Source of the DNA: Gelatoporia subvermispora B
Lineage: Eukaryota > Basidiomycota > Agaricomycetes > Polyporales > Gelatoporiaceae
DNA length: 27,444 nt
Assembly (NCBI GenBank): GCA_000320605.2
Contig: KB445818.1
Span: forward strand, 81,477-108,920
Direction of reading: 5' to 3'
How positions within the stretch are numbered: the stretch's first letter is position 1; each line of letters starts with the position of its first letter. Made by a program: the position numbers and the translations under genes. A model generated the notes under the pieces. That model was not told where the DNA came from. It saw only the letters and a list, made by a program, of their open reading frames with translations, and ran no database searches. Shown here piece by piece: positions 1 through 9,124 of this stretch.

Positions 1-242
1 GCACCTTCCTGTCGCTTCTAGACTCCTTCTAGACCTAGCCATGCCTAGCCAGACCTAGACTGGGACATGTGATTCTGGGACACCTGCACATGTGCGCATC
101 ACGTGCATGCTATGTCACGTGACTAGCCTGGAGCCACGCAGGCAGCCACTACCAGCTAACTCGTCACTGTTCTGAGAATGGAACACACACTGCCTGCCAC
201 TACTCTAGCGCTGGTTAAGCGCTTAGCTTCGAAAAACTGTGA

Positions 243-973
243 CAGATTCACTCTGATATATCCAATTTGCTCATATCTGTCTGCTTCTCAGTGCGCATAA
301 CCTCAAAAGATTTGACAGAGCTCTCAGCCGAGATCAAGCAGCCACGCCTTCCCGAGCTCACCGGCCGGTTCCTCTATGACAAGCTCCATCCAAACTCCCC
401 CTACGACTCCGGTGAAGACAACGTCCGTGCAGAGGATTTCCCAATCATTCGTGAGAAGATCTACACGTACTCTTCAGCTGCTGCGACCTTCTATGCCCCC
501 AGCGACCCCTGCGGACCGGGCGGCATGCATCGCGAGCATATCCGTGCCACGCCATCATGGTTTAAAGGGCCGCCGCACTTCGATAACGTCTTTGTCGAAC
601 AAGGCAACAATCTTTCTGGCATGCGCGGGCTCGTGGTCGCTCGCGTGCTGCTTTTCTACAGCTTCAAGCATCGGTACAAGAAGTACTCCTGTGCGCTGGT
701 CCATTGGTACAAAGTTGTGGGTGAGATGCCAGACAGTTTGACCGGCTACTGGGTTGTCAAGCCCGAGTTTGTGGACAATGACCGGGATTGGCCAAATCTT
801 CAAGTCATCGACTTGGAGTCTATTCTACGTGCTGCCCACCTTATGCCTGTTTTCCCCCAGGAGTACCTGTTCCCGATGATGTCACACCCCACAATGCGCT
901 TCTCGCCTACAACACATTCTACGTTAATAAATACATCGACCATCACACGTTCGAGCTGCTCTTTGAGCCGTAA
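243..973 (+). pseudogene. 3' part of a Plavaka-transposon-associated protein, frameshifted
   Basis: The frame open from 243 to about 880 reads like the C-terminal region of the proteins that accompany Plavaka-type (CACTA-like) DNA transposons in Agaricomycetes. Recognisable blocks are AAATFYAPSDPCGPGGMHRE, then CALVHWYKVVGEMPDSLTGY followed by WVVKPEF, then ILRAAHLMPVF. The family's usual ending (YVNKYIDHH then FELLF) is present but in another frame (stop at 971-973), so a frameshift lies around 850-885, near the run of C at 856-860. A stop at 240-242 closes the frame upstream. The first plausible exon boundary is the CAG near 289-291. No transposase catalytic region is in the window. I infer a decayed fragment; a missed intron at the frame change is less likely. 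Family recognition is from memory of the conserved motif order. Confidence 0.7.
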
Positions 974-1134
974 TGGGTGAGCTCGTCTGATGGTGCGTGA
1001 GGAAATTTGTAGTCCTCTCCATATGCCTTACACCATGCCAGCAGGCATTTCATCCACAGCTCTCTCCGTTTTGCTGATCTTTACTCACTAGTGCAATCGC
1101 TACCCCTGAACACGCGTCATTGTACTGACATCTA
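974..1134. other. Short spacer between transposon relic and repeat region
   Basis: No coding or structural signal seen here. It separates the transposon-protein relic from the ATG at 1135 that precedes the tandem array. Confidence 0.4.
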
Positions 1135-1245
1135 ATGTCCAGCCAACGCCCCATCTACCTTCGCTCGTATTGCCGGTTTTTATTGACCTCACAAAGCTTC
1201 TCGTCTGTATCAAAAATCTTCAGCGATGTTTTTCTGTATTGTAAG
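1135..1245 (+). CDS. Possible first exon upstream of the microexon-like array
   Basis: A 111-nt frame opens with ATG at 1135 (MSSQRPIYLRSYC...) and ends with CK exactly at a good donor (AAG followed by GTACGC at 1246). A long possible intron (1246-1408) would lead to a 25-nt exon at 1409-1433 that ends at the first GTAAGA of the array. Spliced that way, the reading frame stops in the exon-like segment at 1612-1633. A straightforward protein-coding model therefore fails, and this could equally be the start of a non-coding or decayed transcript. No homologue recognised. Confidence 0.25.
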
Positions 1246-1250
1246 GTACG

Positions 1251-1360
1251 CCTTCAAGCATTATTTGATATCTGAGTGACATACCGCCTGCCTTCCCTCA
1301 TTCGACCTTCAAATATTGCCTGATACTTTGGCGACATTCCACCGGCCTTCTTCGCACCAG
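1251..1360 (+). repeat. Two-copy imperfect direct repeat, 55 bp
   Basis: The segment starting CCTTCAAGCATT at 1251 is repeated imperfectly from CCTTCAAATATT at 1306. Shared blocks include GATA..T, GCGACAT or GTGACAT, and CCGCCTGCCTTC or CCGGCCTTCTTC. It lies inside the possible first intron, just upstream of the 100-bp array. Its sequence is different from the array unit, so this is a separate small duplication. Confidence 0.5.
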
Positions 1361-1433
1361 CTCAATATACATTGATTATATCTATTGTGAATGCTGCATT
1401 ACATCCAGGACCGCTTCCGGTGCTGCCTACAGG

Positions 1434-2511
1434 GTAAGATCAGCGCCGTTCAGGTATCGTTTGTTCATCTCGGCATTGACCACAGCTACTAATGGACGTT
1501 TTGAATGTAGAACCGCTCTCTATTCCCTCAAGTGGTAAGACAGTGCCATCCAGGCATCACCTCTTTATATCCGTGTTGACGTTAGTTCCCACGAGCTTTG
1601 ATGATTGTAAGGTCACTCTCAATGCTCGTAAAGGTAAGACGGTGCTGTCCAGACACTGCCTGTATATCTCCACCTTTATCCCATCTGCTCACGAGTTCTT
1701 ATGATTATAGAATCACGATAAATGCTCATGAAGGTAAGACAATGCCGTTCAGGCATCGCCTGTTTATCTCTGCCTTTGTCCCATCTGCTCACGAGTCTTT
1801 TGACTCTAGGACCACTCTCGAACCTCGATAAAGGTAAGACGGTGCCGTTTAGGCACCGCCTCTTTATATCCGTGTTCACCCTAGCTTACGACGAGCTTTG
1901 GTAATCGTAGAGTCACTCTCAATGCTCGTAAAGGTAACACGGTGCCGTCCAGGCATCGCCTGTTTATCTTCGCCTTTGTCCCGTCTGCTCACGAGTCTTT
2001 TGACTTCAGGACTGCACTCAATTCTCGCTGAAGGTAAGACGGTGCCGTCCAGGCATTGCCTCTCTATATCTGTGTTCATCCCAGCTACTAACGAGCTCTG
2101 ATGATTGTAGAATCACCCCCAATGCTCCTGAAGGTAAGACGATGCTGTCCAGACATCACCTGTTTATCTTCGCCTTCGTCCCATGTGCTAACGAATTGTT
2201 TCAACTTAAGGACGGCTCTCATCCTCGCTGAAGGTAAGACGGTGCCGTCCAGGCATTGCCTGTTTATCTCCGCCTTTGTCCTATCTGCTAACAAGTCTTT
2301 TTGACTCTAGAGTTGCTCTCAATACTCGTTAACGTAAGATGTGCTGTCCAGGCATTGCCTCTTTAGATCTATGTTTACTCCAGCTACTAACGAGGTGTGA
2401 TGATAGTAGAATGTCTCTGAATGCTCGCTGAAGGTAAGACAATGCCGTCCGAGCATCATTTTCATATCTCCGCCTTGATGCTGGGTGCTAACGCGTTTTA
2501 ACTGCATCTAG
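1434..2511 (+). repeat. Tandem array of 11 intron-like units, about 100-bp period
   Basis: GTAAGA-type donors occur at 1434, 1535, 1634, 1734, 1834, 1934 (GTAACA), 2034, 2134, 2234, 2334 and 2434, a spacing of 99-101 and mostly exactly 100. Each is followed by a branch-point-like CTAAC, CTCAC or similar sequence and by an acceptor (TAG, CAG or AAG) ending at 1510, 1611, 1710, 1809, 1910, 2009, 2110, 2210, 2310, 2409 and 2511. Intron-like parts are therefore 76-78 nt and the segments between them 22-24 nt. The exon-like segments are related (consensus near AATCACTCTCAATGCTCGTG then AAG) but vary in length and contain stops in some phases, so a continuous protein is not supported. Units fall into two subtypes: A (GCCTGTTTATCTCCGCCTTT) and B (CTCTTTATATCCGTGTTCA). 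All splice signals point to the plus strand. It is unclear whether this is a microexon gene, a spliced non-coding RNA or a satellite born from an intron. Confidence 0.85.
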
Positions 2512-2705
2512 GATCATTTTTGACGCTGCCTGGGGGGTGGGGTGGGGCAAATTGATGTTCTCTGGTATGATAAGGTGCGTCCACGAGTACATGATGCCCG
2601 TCGTCTGTTTCTTATCTATTCCTGTCGACTTCGGTTGTCGACAATGCTCTTTAAGAATGCATGGTATGGATGTGGCTCTTCATACGCAGAGTTTGCAGCG
2701 CTGAC
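2512..2705 (+). other. Open frame directly after the array's last acceptor
   Basis: After the acceptor ending at 2511 a frame starting at 2513 stays open to a TGA near 2703. It begins IIFDAAWGVGWGKLMFSGMI and meets a possible donor (GTGCGT) about 65 nt in. The Trp/Gly-rich amphipathic start looks more protein-like than its surroundings, but I recognise no family. A second frame in the same DNA (2542-2724) is also open, which weakens the case. If the array is spliced, this would be its 3' exon. Confidence 0.25.
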
Positions 2706-3164
2706 GTTCACTTCGTACAGATAGCCCGCGAATAGGTCGGCAACATATGGCACCCAATGACATCCTGCCTACCGTCTTGTTACCGGCCCGAAGACCGTGT
2801 CATCCATTGCGTGTAACTTGTCAGGCGGCATTTTGGAGGAGGTCCAACAAGAGCCTGCATGGCGCATGTCCGTCCAATGGATTTGGCCTTGCCTTTCATT
2901 ATTATACCTTCTCTAGCACTCAGTGCCCTGCAGTAGACCCGTTATCTGCGTATCAGGACTCAGATCCTGCGTCCGACTCTTTGCACACGACAATTGCTCG
3001 AATACTCAACGGCAACATAAGTACAATCATGGAATCATCCGAAATGCCGTTCAGAAGTTCTGCCACCAAAAGTCTTTTAAGTCGCGAACGGTGAGACTGA
3101 GTACTGATACGGGCACGAAGTCATGGAACAAGTCCTTTCGCAAGTTTGATGAGGGTGAGTAAGT
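2706..3164. other. No recognisable gene
   Basis: Two overlapping plus-strand frames (2747-3094 and 2923-3162) are open here. The second ends next to a donor-like GTGAGT at 3155. Neither has a motif I recognise, and they overlap in different frames, so at most one could be coding. Treated as unassigned. Confidence 0.35.
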
Positions 3165-3616
3165 TCATTCACAGGCGTACAAGTCTTGAAGCTGGTGGAA
3201 AGACCAGCGGGCGCTCCAAGGTACGGTAGCAAGACTGGTGGACGTGCCCAAGGCCTGAGCGAAGGCGCGACCCAAGCGCCCACCCTGATTGCAAGTGATT
3301 GCAAAGTGCCTCCTCCATATCTTAGCGCCCAAAGTCCCGATAAGCCATATCCGGAAATTACTGATGTGGGTCAGTGCTGGGCAGTGCCGTATCAGGGAAG
3401 ATAGCATACCTCAGCCATGGAGACATACATAGACGTGATGAGCGCGTCAGCCTCAATGTCCTCGAAAGGACGCAAGCCTTCCAACCAGAAAGATTCCGTG
3501 GAGTCCAGAAAAGAGTTGATGAGTCGATCAATGGGCCAGGGGCGGGATGAGATAAGTCGGCTAGGACCTGAGGTGACAGGAGCAAGCCAAGTGGTGGATG
3601 TCAGATGTTTAGGCAT
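3165..3616 (-). CDS. Hypothetical protein, tentative two-exon model
   Basis: On the minus strand an ATG at 3616 opens MPKHLTSTTWLAPVTSGPSR and continues through RPWPIDRLINSFLDSTESFW and RPFEDIEADALITSMYVSMA to a GAG followed by a GTATGC donor at 3409. An acceptor CAG (3285-3287) would join it in frame to a second exon at 3284-3165 (GGRLGRAFAQALGTS to LYACE, stop). An acceptor nearer the donor gives an immediate stop. The first exon has protein-like composition with an acidic amphipathic segment, but no domain is recognised. An in-frame upstream ATG at 3664 is possible. A chance ORF or a fragment of an unknown gene remains likely. Confidence 0.25.
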
Positions 3617-4177
3617 GAGGAATTGGAGTCTTTGAAAGAAGATGCGAGCGAGGCGAGCAAGCAAGTTGGAGAAAGCGAGACTGCACGGTGTGCCAGTTGG
3701 CAGTGAGCGGACTTAAAAGACGAGAGGCGAAACATTTTGTTGATTCAGGAGACACAGTCACGAGCGAGCGTGGTGCCTATGGGTGGCGAGCATAGAGCTA
3801 TGTCGAACGACAGCGCGTGCATAGATGTAACGAGTGCGGCAGGACCCGGCCTAGTCCACCGGCGTAACGGCACTAGAATTGGTTGTAATGGGTTGTAAAT
3901 TGGGACGGATAGTCCAGCGGCTGCGTGTGGTGCAATTCCCGCACGTTCCATTTTCCACAACCGTTACAATAGATGTCGCATGTACGGTAGGAGTATATCG
4001 AGCGCGGCCGTTAGAGAAGAGCTCTGTAGGTAGGGACGCCTACAGAGTCCTACGGAGCGCCTATATCGCAGCGCCTGCCGATCGTAGCCTAAGTAGAAGC
4101 ACCTGCCCTACGGGGGCAAAAGCACCGTTCCAGATGTGAGGTAGCACCGAAGGCTTTATTTTGCGCTATCGAGTGTT
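3617..4177. other. No recognisable gene
   Basis: Only unsupported ORFs on both strands (for example 3879-4139 on the plus strand). The region contains short direct similarities (two copies of GGTTGTAA near 3880-3897) and the small inverted repeat listed separately. No tRNA structure could be built. Confidence 0.4.
4022..4047. repeat. Perfect 9-bp inverted repeat, 8-nt loop
   Basis: CTCTGTAGG at 4022-4030 is answered by CCTACAGAG at 4039-4047, separated by TAGGGACG. It lies in gene-poor DNA; no flanking target duplication was identified and no function is assigned. Confidence 0.5.
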
Positions 4178-4333
4178 ATGAGGTGGTGTTATGCCGGGGG
4201 TCTGGAGAACCCTCCATTGCCGTCTGCATTGCAGTCGGAGTTGGCCCAGGATGACTCGGATAACCTAACTGATCACGAGGAGAACGATGCCCGCTACTAT
4301 GTACAGTTCTCGGACGACGAGCCTGTAGAATAA
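4178..4333 (+). CDS. Short acidic ORF, 51 residues
   Basis: ATG at 4178, TAA at 4331-4333. The product begins MRWCYAGGLENPPLPSAL and becomes strongly acidic (QDDSDNLTDHEEND, then FSDDEPVE at the end). Acidic tails of this type close many transposase and chromatin-associated proteins, so it may be the last exon or a remnant of a larger gene. The upstream DNA gives no matching open frame. No family assigned. Confidence 0.25.
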   Translation: MRWCYAGGLENPPLPSALQSELAQDDSDNLTDHEENDARYYVQFSDDEPVE

Positions 4334-5113
4334 GATTACTAACTTTTGCCTATCTAATTTACGCCTCTAACTTGTTATCTACCCTGCTGGATGCTCGAAT
4401 TCGTACTTAACTCACGGTCTGATATGCTACCCTCATGACTCGAGATCTTCGCGTAATACCGTAATACGACACTCCCAATGGTCAAGCTTTCAAGTTGCAA
4501 ACAACGGGGCAATGGTTGACACAGTTCACGGGGTCCTGAACTGTCTCGACCGCGGACTGATGTTCAACCGGGTGTTTGTTTGTGGCGGACGAGCGCGGCA
4601 GCGTGCGGCACGAAGCTGACCAGTCTCAGTTTCCATACGGGCGCCGGCCGTTTAGCCGCGCATAGACAGAACTAGGAAGTGGTGAACGATACCTTGCATG
4701 AGAGCTCACAGTCGACTTTGGAGTCCTTTCTTCTCGCGTCGCAAAATCCATGGAACACGCAAGCGCAATATATCGTATGTCGTTCGAAGAGAGAGAGCAA
4801 GAATCAGCGGTGCGTGGCCGCGTACTTAAAAAATGCACGTGACTGTAGACGCGGCGGTTAGGGGGAGGTGGCTGAGAATCCTGAGATCCTATCCTGACTT
4901 TGGTCATACCTCCGCTTCGTCACCTTCGGTCAATGGTCCTGGTGCAATTTTATCAGTAGAAGCGTCCTCAGAACTCAGTCGACTGCGGCCACACCTTGGC
5001 CCAACAAGAATAAAACTTACTGCTCGGCTTCGGGTCTCCTCTGCGGCCAGAGCTGACATCTGAAACCTCCCTTGTATCGCTGATCTAGCTTCAGCTCACG
5101 TCTTATCACCATC
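4334..5113. promoter_or_regulatory. Intergenic region and promoter of the TFIIF beta gene
   Basis: No gene is visible between 4334 and 5113. The last 200 bases should contain the promoter and 5' UTR of the TFIIF beta gene. No clear TATA element was seen, as is common for housekeeping genes. Part of this 5' UTR is still recognisable in the inverted pseudogene copy near 23046-23075. Confidence 0.4.
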
Positions 5114-6246
5114 ATGGACGATACAGTCATGGACGAAGATACCAAGCGCTTTGACGCTGTGAACGGCGGGAACGAGGAGGACAACCAACCGGACCCGGAT
5201 GAGTCGCTGATGATGGAGACGGGGAACGGCCGCGTATGGCTCGTCAAGGTACGTCTGTCCTGTCGCATCCATTACCATCGTCCTACTTAGCATCTCCATC
5301 TCACCCTCACAATCCAAACCATTTCACTATCGCAACCGCCACCCACCCAGATCCCAAAGCACCTGATGGAGAAATGGTCGAGCATCGACCAAGAAGGCGT
5401 GCACCTCGCCACGATCCGCGTGTACCACCAAGCCGAGTCGTCCACGGGCAAGAAGCCGCGCATCCTGCTCAAACTCCCTCCAAATCCCGCGAACCCGGAC
5501 GGCGAGGGCGACGAGTACGAGATGGACATGGTGAACGAGGCGGTCGAGAACCAGGTCGTCGTCGCGGAGCGCGAGAAGGAGCCGGGCACTGCGAGCCGGG
5601 CGCGCACGACGATCCTCACGGGGCGCGTCAAGCACGAGTGCAACCTGCGACCGGTGTTCAGCGAGCGGTATCGGCAGCGCATCAAGGAGCGGCATCGGGT
5701 GGCAAACGCGCCTGCGCGGCAGATCATGCGCATCGAGGATGCGCTGCCCGGCGGGCGGGGGAACATTAACATGCTCACGAGCGGTGTGTCGCACACCAAG
5801 CCATTCGACCTCGTCGTGCGTTTCTCCTGTCCTCTCTCACGTCTTACCGCTCACTCCCCGTGGCTGTACAGCGGCCAAAGCCGAAGCCGCCGAAGGGCCA
5901 GTTCGAGCGCATGGCGCGGATGCCGCGCGACCAGCTGCTCGACGAGCTCTTCAAGGCGTTCCAGGAGCGCGAGCACTGGTCGATCAAGGTCCTGCGCGAG
6001 CGCACACAGCAGCCCGAGGCGTACCTCAAGGAGGTGCTCGGCGAGATCGCGTTTCTGCACCGCGCCGGCGAGCACTCCGGCACGTGGGAGCTGCTCGCGA
6101 ACTACAAGGGCAGCGGGGTCAAGGCGGAACATGTGCCCGTCCCGAGCGCGGCGAGTATGGCGGGGGTCGATGTGGAGGAGATTAAGATGGAGGGAGAGGA
6201 CGACGACGACGAAGACGAAGACGAGGACATGGAGGAGGTCTCGTGA
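5114..6246 (+). CDS. TFG2: Transcription initiation factor IIF, beta subunit (RAP30/Tfg2)
   Basis: Three exons, 5114-5248, 5351-5815 and 5872-6246, give 324 residues; introns of 102 and 56 nt have GTACGT and GTGCGT donors and CAG acceptors. The smaller TFIIF subunit binds RNA polymerase II, stabilises the preinitiation complex and suppresses non-specific DNA binding. Seen here: an N-terminal TFIIF-dimerisation region (about 38-155; GRVWLVK joined to IPKHLMEKW, then LTGRVKHECNLRPV), a central linker, and the C-terminal winged helix (about 205-275; MPRDQLLDELFKAFQEREHW, then LKEVLGEIAFLHRAGEHSG). The tail is a run of Glu/Asp. Length lies between human RAP30 and yeast Tfg2. The ATG is the first in the exon, in the context ACCATCATGG. 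The gene converges with YPI1. A decayed copy of its first exons lies inverted at 22806-23075. Confidence 0.95.
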
Positions 6247-6562
6247 GGGAGGTGGAGGTGGTTGTGCATCCGTGTATTGTTATGTCTCGCATCCCCGTTG
6301 CATGCATCATGATCTCACACTATTGTATCTATTCTACACGCAATCAATACTCTGCCCATTCCGTGCATTTTGACTTGGACTTGGAGACTTGACGTGATGG
6401 AGATCAAGAAGCAAGGTTCCGATGTATGCGAGTATCTAGAGAAAGCAGGATGTACAGCCGCAGGATCCGATTTACAGTGATGGTGGTATGGTATACAGAA
6501 AAAGTAGCGCAGACAAAAGGTCACTCAACAAGCAAGGCAGCAGTTCCGTGACAAATGAGCAT
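6247..6562. other. Convergent 3' UTR region between TFG2 and YPI1
   Basis: 316 bases separate the two stop codons, so both transcripts probably end here and their 3' UTRs may overlap. No further gene seen. TTGTATCTATT-like AT-richer stretches near 6320-6345 may serve polyadenylation. Confidence 0.4.
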
Positions 6563-7157
6563 TCAGCTGTGCGAGACGGCCTTGCCCTTCTTCGCCTTCC
6601 TGCCCGGTACGCGCTCGTACACATTTACATCGTCTGAGTCCTCCTCGAGCTCATGTACAACGCCGCTGCCCTGGCCATCATTTGTCCGTGTGCCGTCACC
6701 GTTCGAGTTCCGATGCGAGGGGTGCGCTCTCCGCCGGCGATGCGAGTGGTTGGGCCCGTGGGCATGGTCACACTCTGAATGCGAGTCGGAGTCGGAGTCG
6801 GAGTCGGACGACTCTTCGGAAGACGACTCGTCGAATTTCCGAGGTTTGTGGTATATGCAGCAAACTAAACACAGTGGAATGAGCAAGTATGGTGTGCATG
6901 CGGTGTGAGTACGCACTTTTGGACGACTTCTTGCCTGCGCCCTCGTTGTCGACGACGTCCTCTCTCCACACCACGCGCGGCCGGTTGCGCGGGGCACCTC
7001 GCAGGCGCAGCGTTCCCGAGACGATTGTATCGCTGCCAGAGCCGGCATCGGGCGCGGAGCCGTCCTCGCGCGGCTGGCTGTCCCGCAGGGTGATGGTGCG
7101 CGAGCCGTCCGAGGGCGCAGAGGTCATCGGGCGCTGTCGTGTGGCTGCGAACGCCAT
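6563..7157 (-). CDS. YPI1: Type 1 protein phosphatase inhibitor Ypi1/PPP1R11 family
   Basis: Two exons on the minus strand, 7157-6917 and 6864-6563, separated by a 52-nt intron (GTGCGT...TTTAG), give 180 residues. The conserved core is intact: [20 protein letters not shown], then [20 protein letters not shown], the last part created exactly by splicing (KKSSK, Ile split by the intron, CCIYHKP). RVVW matches the family's RVxW-type PP1-docking motif and the CCIYHKP block is diagnostic. A Ser/Asp/Glu-rich stretch (about 88-105), a His/Arg-rich stretch and a basic C-terminus follow. Family members bind and regulate nuclear PP1 (Glc7) and work with Sds22. Length is close to the fungal norm. Confidence 0.93.
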
Positions 7158-8610
7158 GGTAGAAAGTTTTTGATATGTTTCTGGGTGCTGTGAATGGGTT
7201 GAGATTGTGGGTCGCGCCTGGGATAAGCGAAGATTTTGGAGGGAAGGGAGGGTTAGGGTGTGGAGACGGCGTAATTGTAGTGTGCCCAGGGGACGGCGTC
7301 TCCGAGAACCTTCAGTGCCTCGCGCTTATGTAAGCCGACCAGCGCAGAGAAAGCGTGTTTCTCTTCCTCGACGCTCGGCGCGTTCCTCGAGCCTCTTTCT
7401 TCCTTACCGGCATATCGAACAGGTTCAGATCTTTCTTTCCTATGCAACTGTTTACTCGGAGATCCTGGATTGTGGTGCGCTGAATCTCTGAGATAGCTCG
7501 TCGTCGTACTTGGTCTCCTGGGGTAGCAAAACGCGCAGCTCGGTGGGCCTAGGGGCAACTAGCCTCACTCCCTGGATTCTTTGCTGATGACCGGACTACA
7601 CGAGGCTCTCGTAAAGCTAGCTTCCTCGAGCTTCTTCCAGTACTTGAGGGAACAAGTCTCGGCTTCCATCCGCCACGCTCTCGCACGTTCAAGGCCGCGT
7701 TTCGCAGGTCTCTTTCTCTTACGGTCTCTAGCTCCGTTCTCACTGGTTTTATGACGCACCAAACATGACATGACGCGCTGGACGAACTCTGATCGTGGCC
7801 TGCGATCACACGCGCTCCGTGTTGCGACGTCTCAGCTGCGCTCTGGTCAGCGTCCTTCCAACTTCGTGACTTCTGCCTCCGGCGGCCATCTTTCTCGCCC
7901 TTGGGACCTTTTGCTCGGATACTGCTACAATGTCTTGCCACGTATACCTCTAAGAGTACCGGCCCTTCCTGATATGTATCTCTACCAGTTTGCGCTGCGC
8001 TATCAGGATATCTACTCGGCCGAATTCGGGCGCGCCACGGTTCATCTGCATTTTCGTCTCATCCCCCGGGCCCAGTCTGGCGCAAGTCCGAAGCATCGTT
8101 GGAGCCGGTTGTCTACCGCTGACATATCTTTCGGAGCCTGAACATACCGCCGGAAACCCTCCACGCTCCCACCGAGGCATTCGCTGACAGAATTTTATTT
8201 TCTGTGAATCACGTGACCAAGAACTGTTTTGCCGCCTGTGTCCCGCCTCGCTGCGCCGCCATTTGACTCCGCGGCTTGCTCATCCATTACCGACCTCGTC
8301 CATTTTTTCGCGATTTTATTGTCACTTTTCCGGAGAAGAAACGGCGCGAATTGTCCCGGGTTGCGTCGGCGTCGTTTCAGACACGGCAGCCGCTGGCCGG
8401 TGCCTCCAGTCCGGCTCCGAATTTGGAAGACTTCCCCACGCTGGGCCACCCTTGGTTGTCCGAATAATTCCTCTGGTGGTGCCGAAATTCTTTATCGCTT
8501 GGCCCTACTTTGGAGCGTCGCCCGCAGTCAGCGTGGCATTTCCCTTCTGCAGCTCGAGCCACCAGTGGCTGAGCCAGGGCCCCCGCACGTGTGCCACTGA
8601 ATTTCCACGC
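7158..8610. promoter_or_regulatory. Divergent upstream region of YPI1; no gene recognised
   Basis: About 2 kb separate the YPI1 and chitinase start codons. Several long frames cross it on both strands (for example 8263-8964 plus, 7549-7941 minus), but they show no domain, and the longest runs into the chitinase TATA box. An E-box-like CACGTGA is at about 8211-8217. I see no gene here. Confidence 0.4.
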
Positions 8611-8646
8611 CGCCCCGCGCTGATTGGCTACAGGTATCGCGGGGCG
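8611..8646. promoter_or_regulatory. Inverted GC boxes flanking an inverted CCAAT box, chitinase promoter
   Basis: CGCCCCGCG (8611-8619) and its exact reverse complement CGCGGGGCG (8638-8646) flank ATTGG (8623-8627), the reverse of a CCAAT box. GCGGGG matches the SYGGRG consensus of the CreA/Cre1 carbon catabolite repressor and CCAAT is the Hap complex site. The element lies about 480-515 bp upstream of the chitinase ATG. Binding is inferred from consensus only. Confidence 0.4.
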
Positions 8647-8959
8647 GAAGCGTCTGCTATTTTTCTCAGCTTTTTGGGCCTCCCATGTTTCTCACCGTCG
8701 GGCGTCGTGTCAAAATATGTCTTATCGCACACATGCGCTGCGGTGTCAAGCACGGGAACACCTGATGATGCACGGTCGCACAGACCGGTCGAGAAGTGTG
8801 CATATCGCAGATGTCCGCGTGCGGACGCAAAAAAAGGGCAACCAAAGCCCGGTGGCTTTGATGCGCTTCACAGCCACCGGCGGCAGAAGCTGATACCTTT
8901 TTCCGGGCCGAACGCAAAAACGCAAACAGGGCTTTTTCCGGCGGCCCAAACGGGTCGTG

Positions 8960-8967
8960 TATAAAAG
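8960..8967 (+). promoter_or_regulatory. TATA box of the chitinase gene
   Basis: TATAAAAG, a canonical TATA element 158 bp before the ATG at 9125. It is followed by a pyrimidine-rich tract (about 9029-9104) typical of highly expressed fungal genes near the transcription start. Confidence 0.7.
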
Positions 8968-9124
8968 GGCGGCCACGGTGGCCACGAATCTTTACGAGGC
9001 CCGTTCGTTCCTTTAGACGTCGCCCGTTCACCCTCCTTCCTCTCCTCTCGTCCGTGCGCCCCCTCCGCCCCTCCTCCCCGCCCTTCTTTTCTTCCGTCAC
9101 CAGCCCGCTTCACTCGCTGACGCC

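Noticed and set aside
1492..2304. Series of about 67-residue ORFs on both strands across the tandem array
   Set aside because: They read through the intron-like parts, shift frame with every unit because 100 is not a multiple of three, and exist on both strands; this is repeat geometry, not coding evidence.
1434..2511. CRISPR-like array
   Set aside because: Units diverge along their whole length with no invariant repeat and unique spacer pattern, and the host is a fungus.
3900..3960. Possible tRNA (GTCCAGCGG... and a T-arm-like GTGCAATTCCCGCAC)
   Set aside because: No acceptor stem, D-arm or anticodon arm could be paired around it.
5287..5799. Minus-strand ORFs of 155-170 residues
   Set aside because: Antisense shadows of TFIIF beta exon 2.
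8263..8964. Long plus-strand ORF (233 residues) upstream of the chitinase
   Set aside because: It has no domain, overlaps ORFs on the other strand, and runs through the promoter into the TATA box of the chitinase. The GC-rich region has few stop codons by composition.
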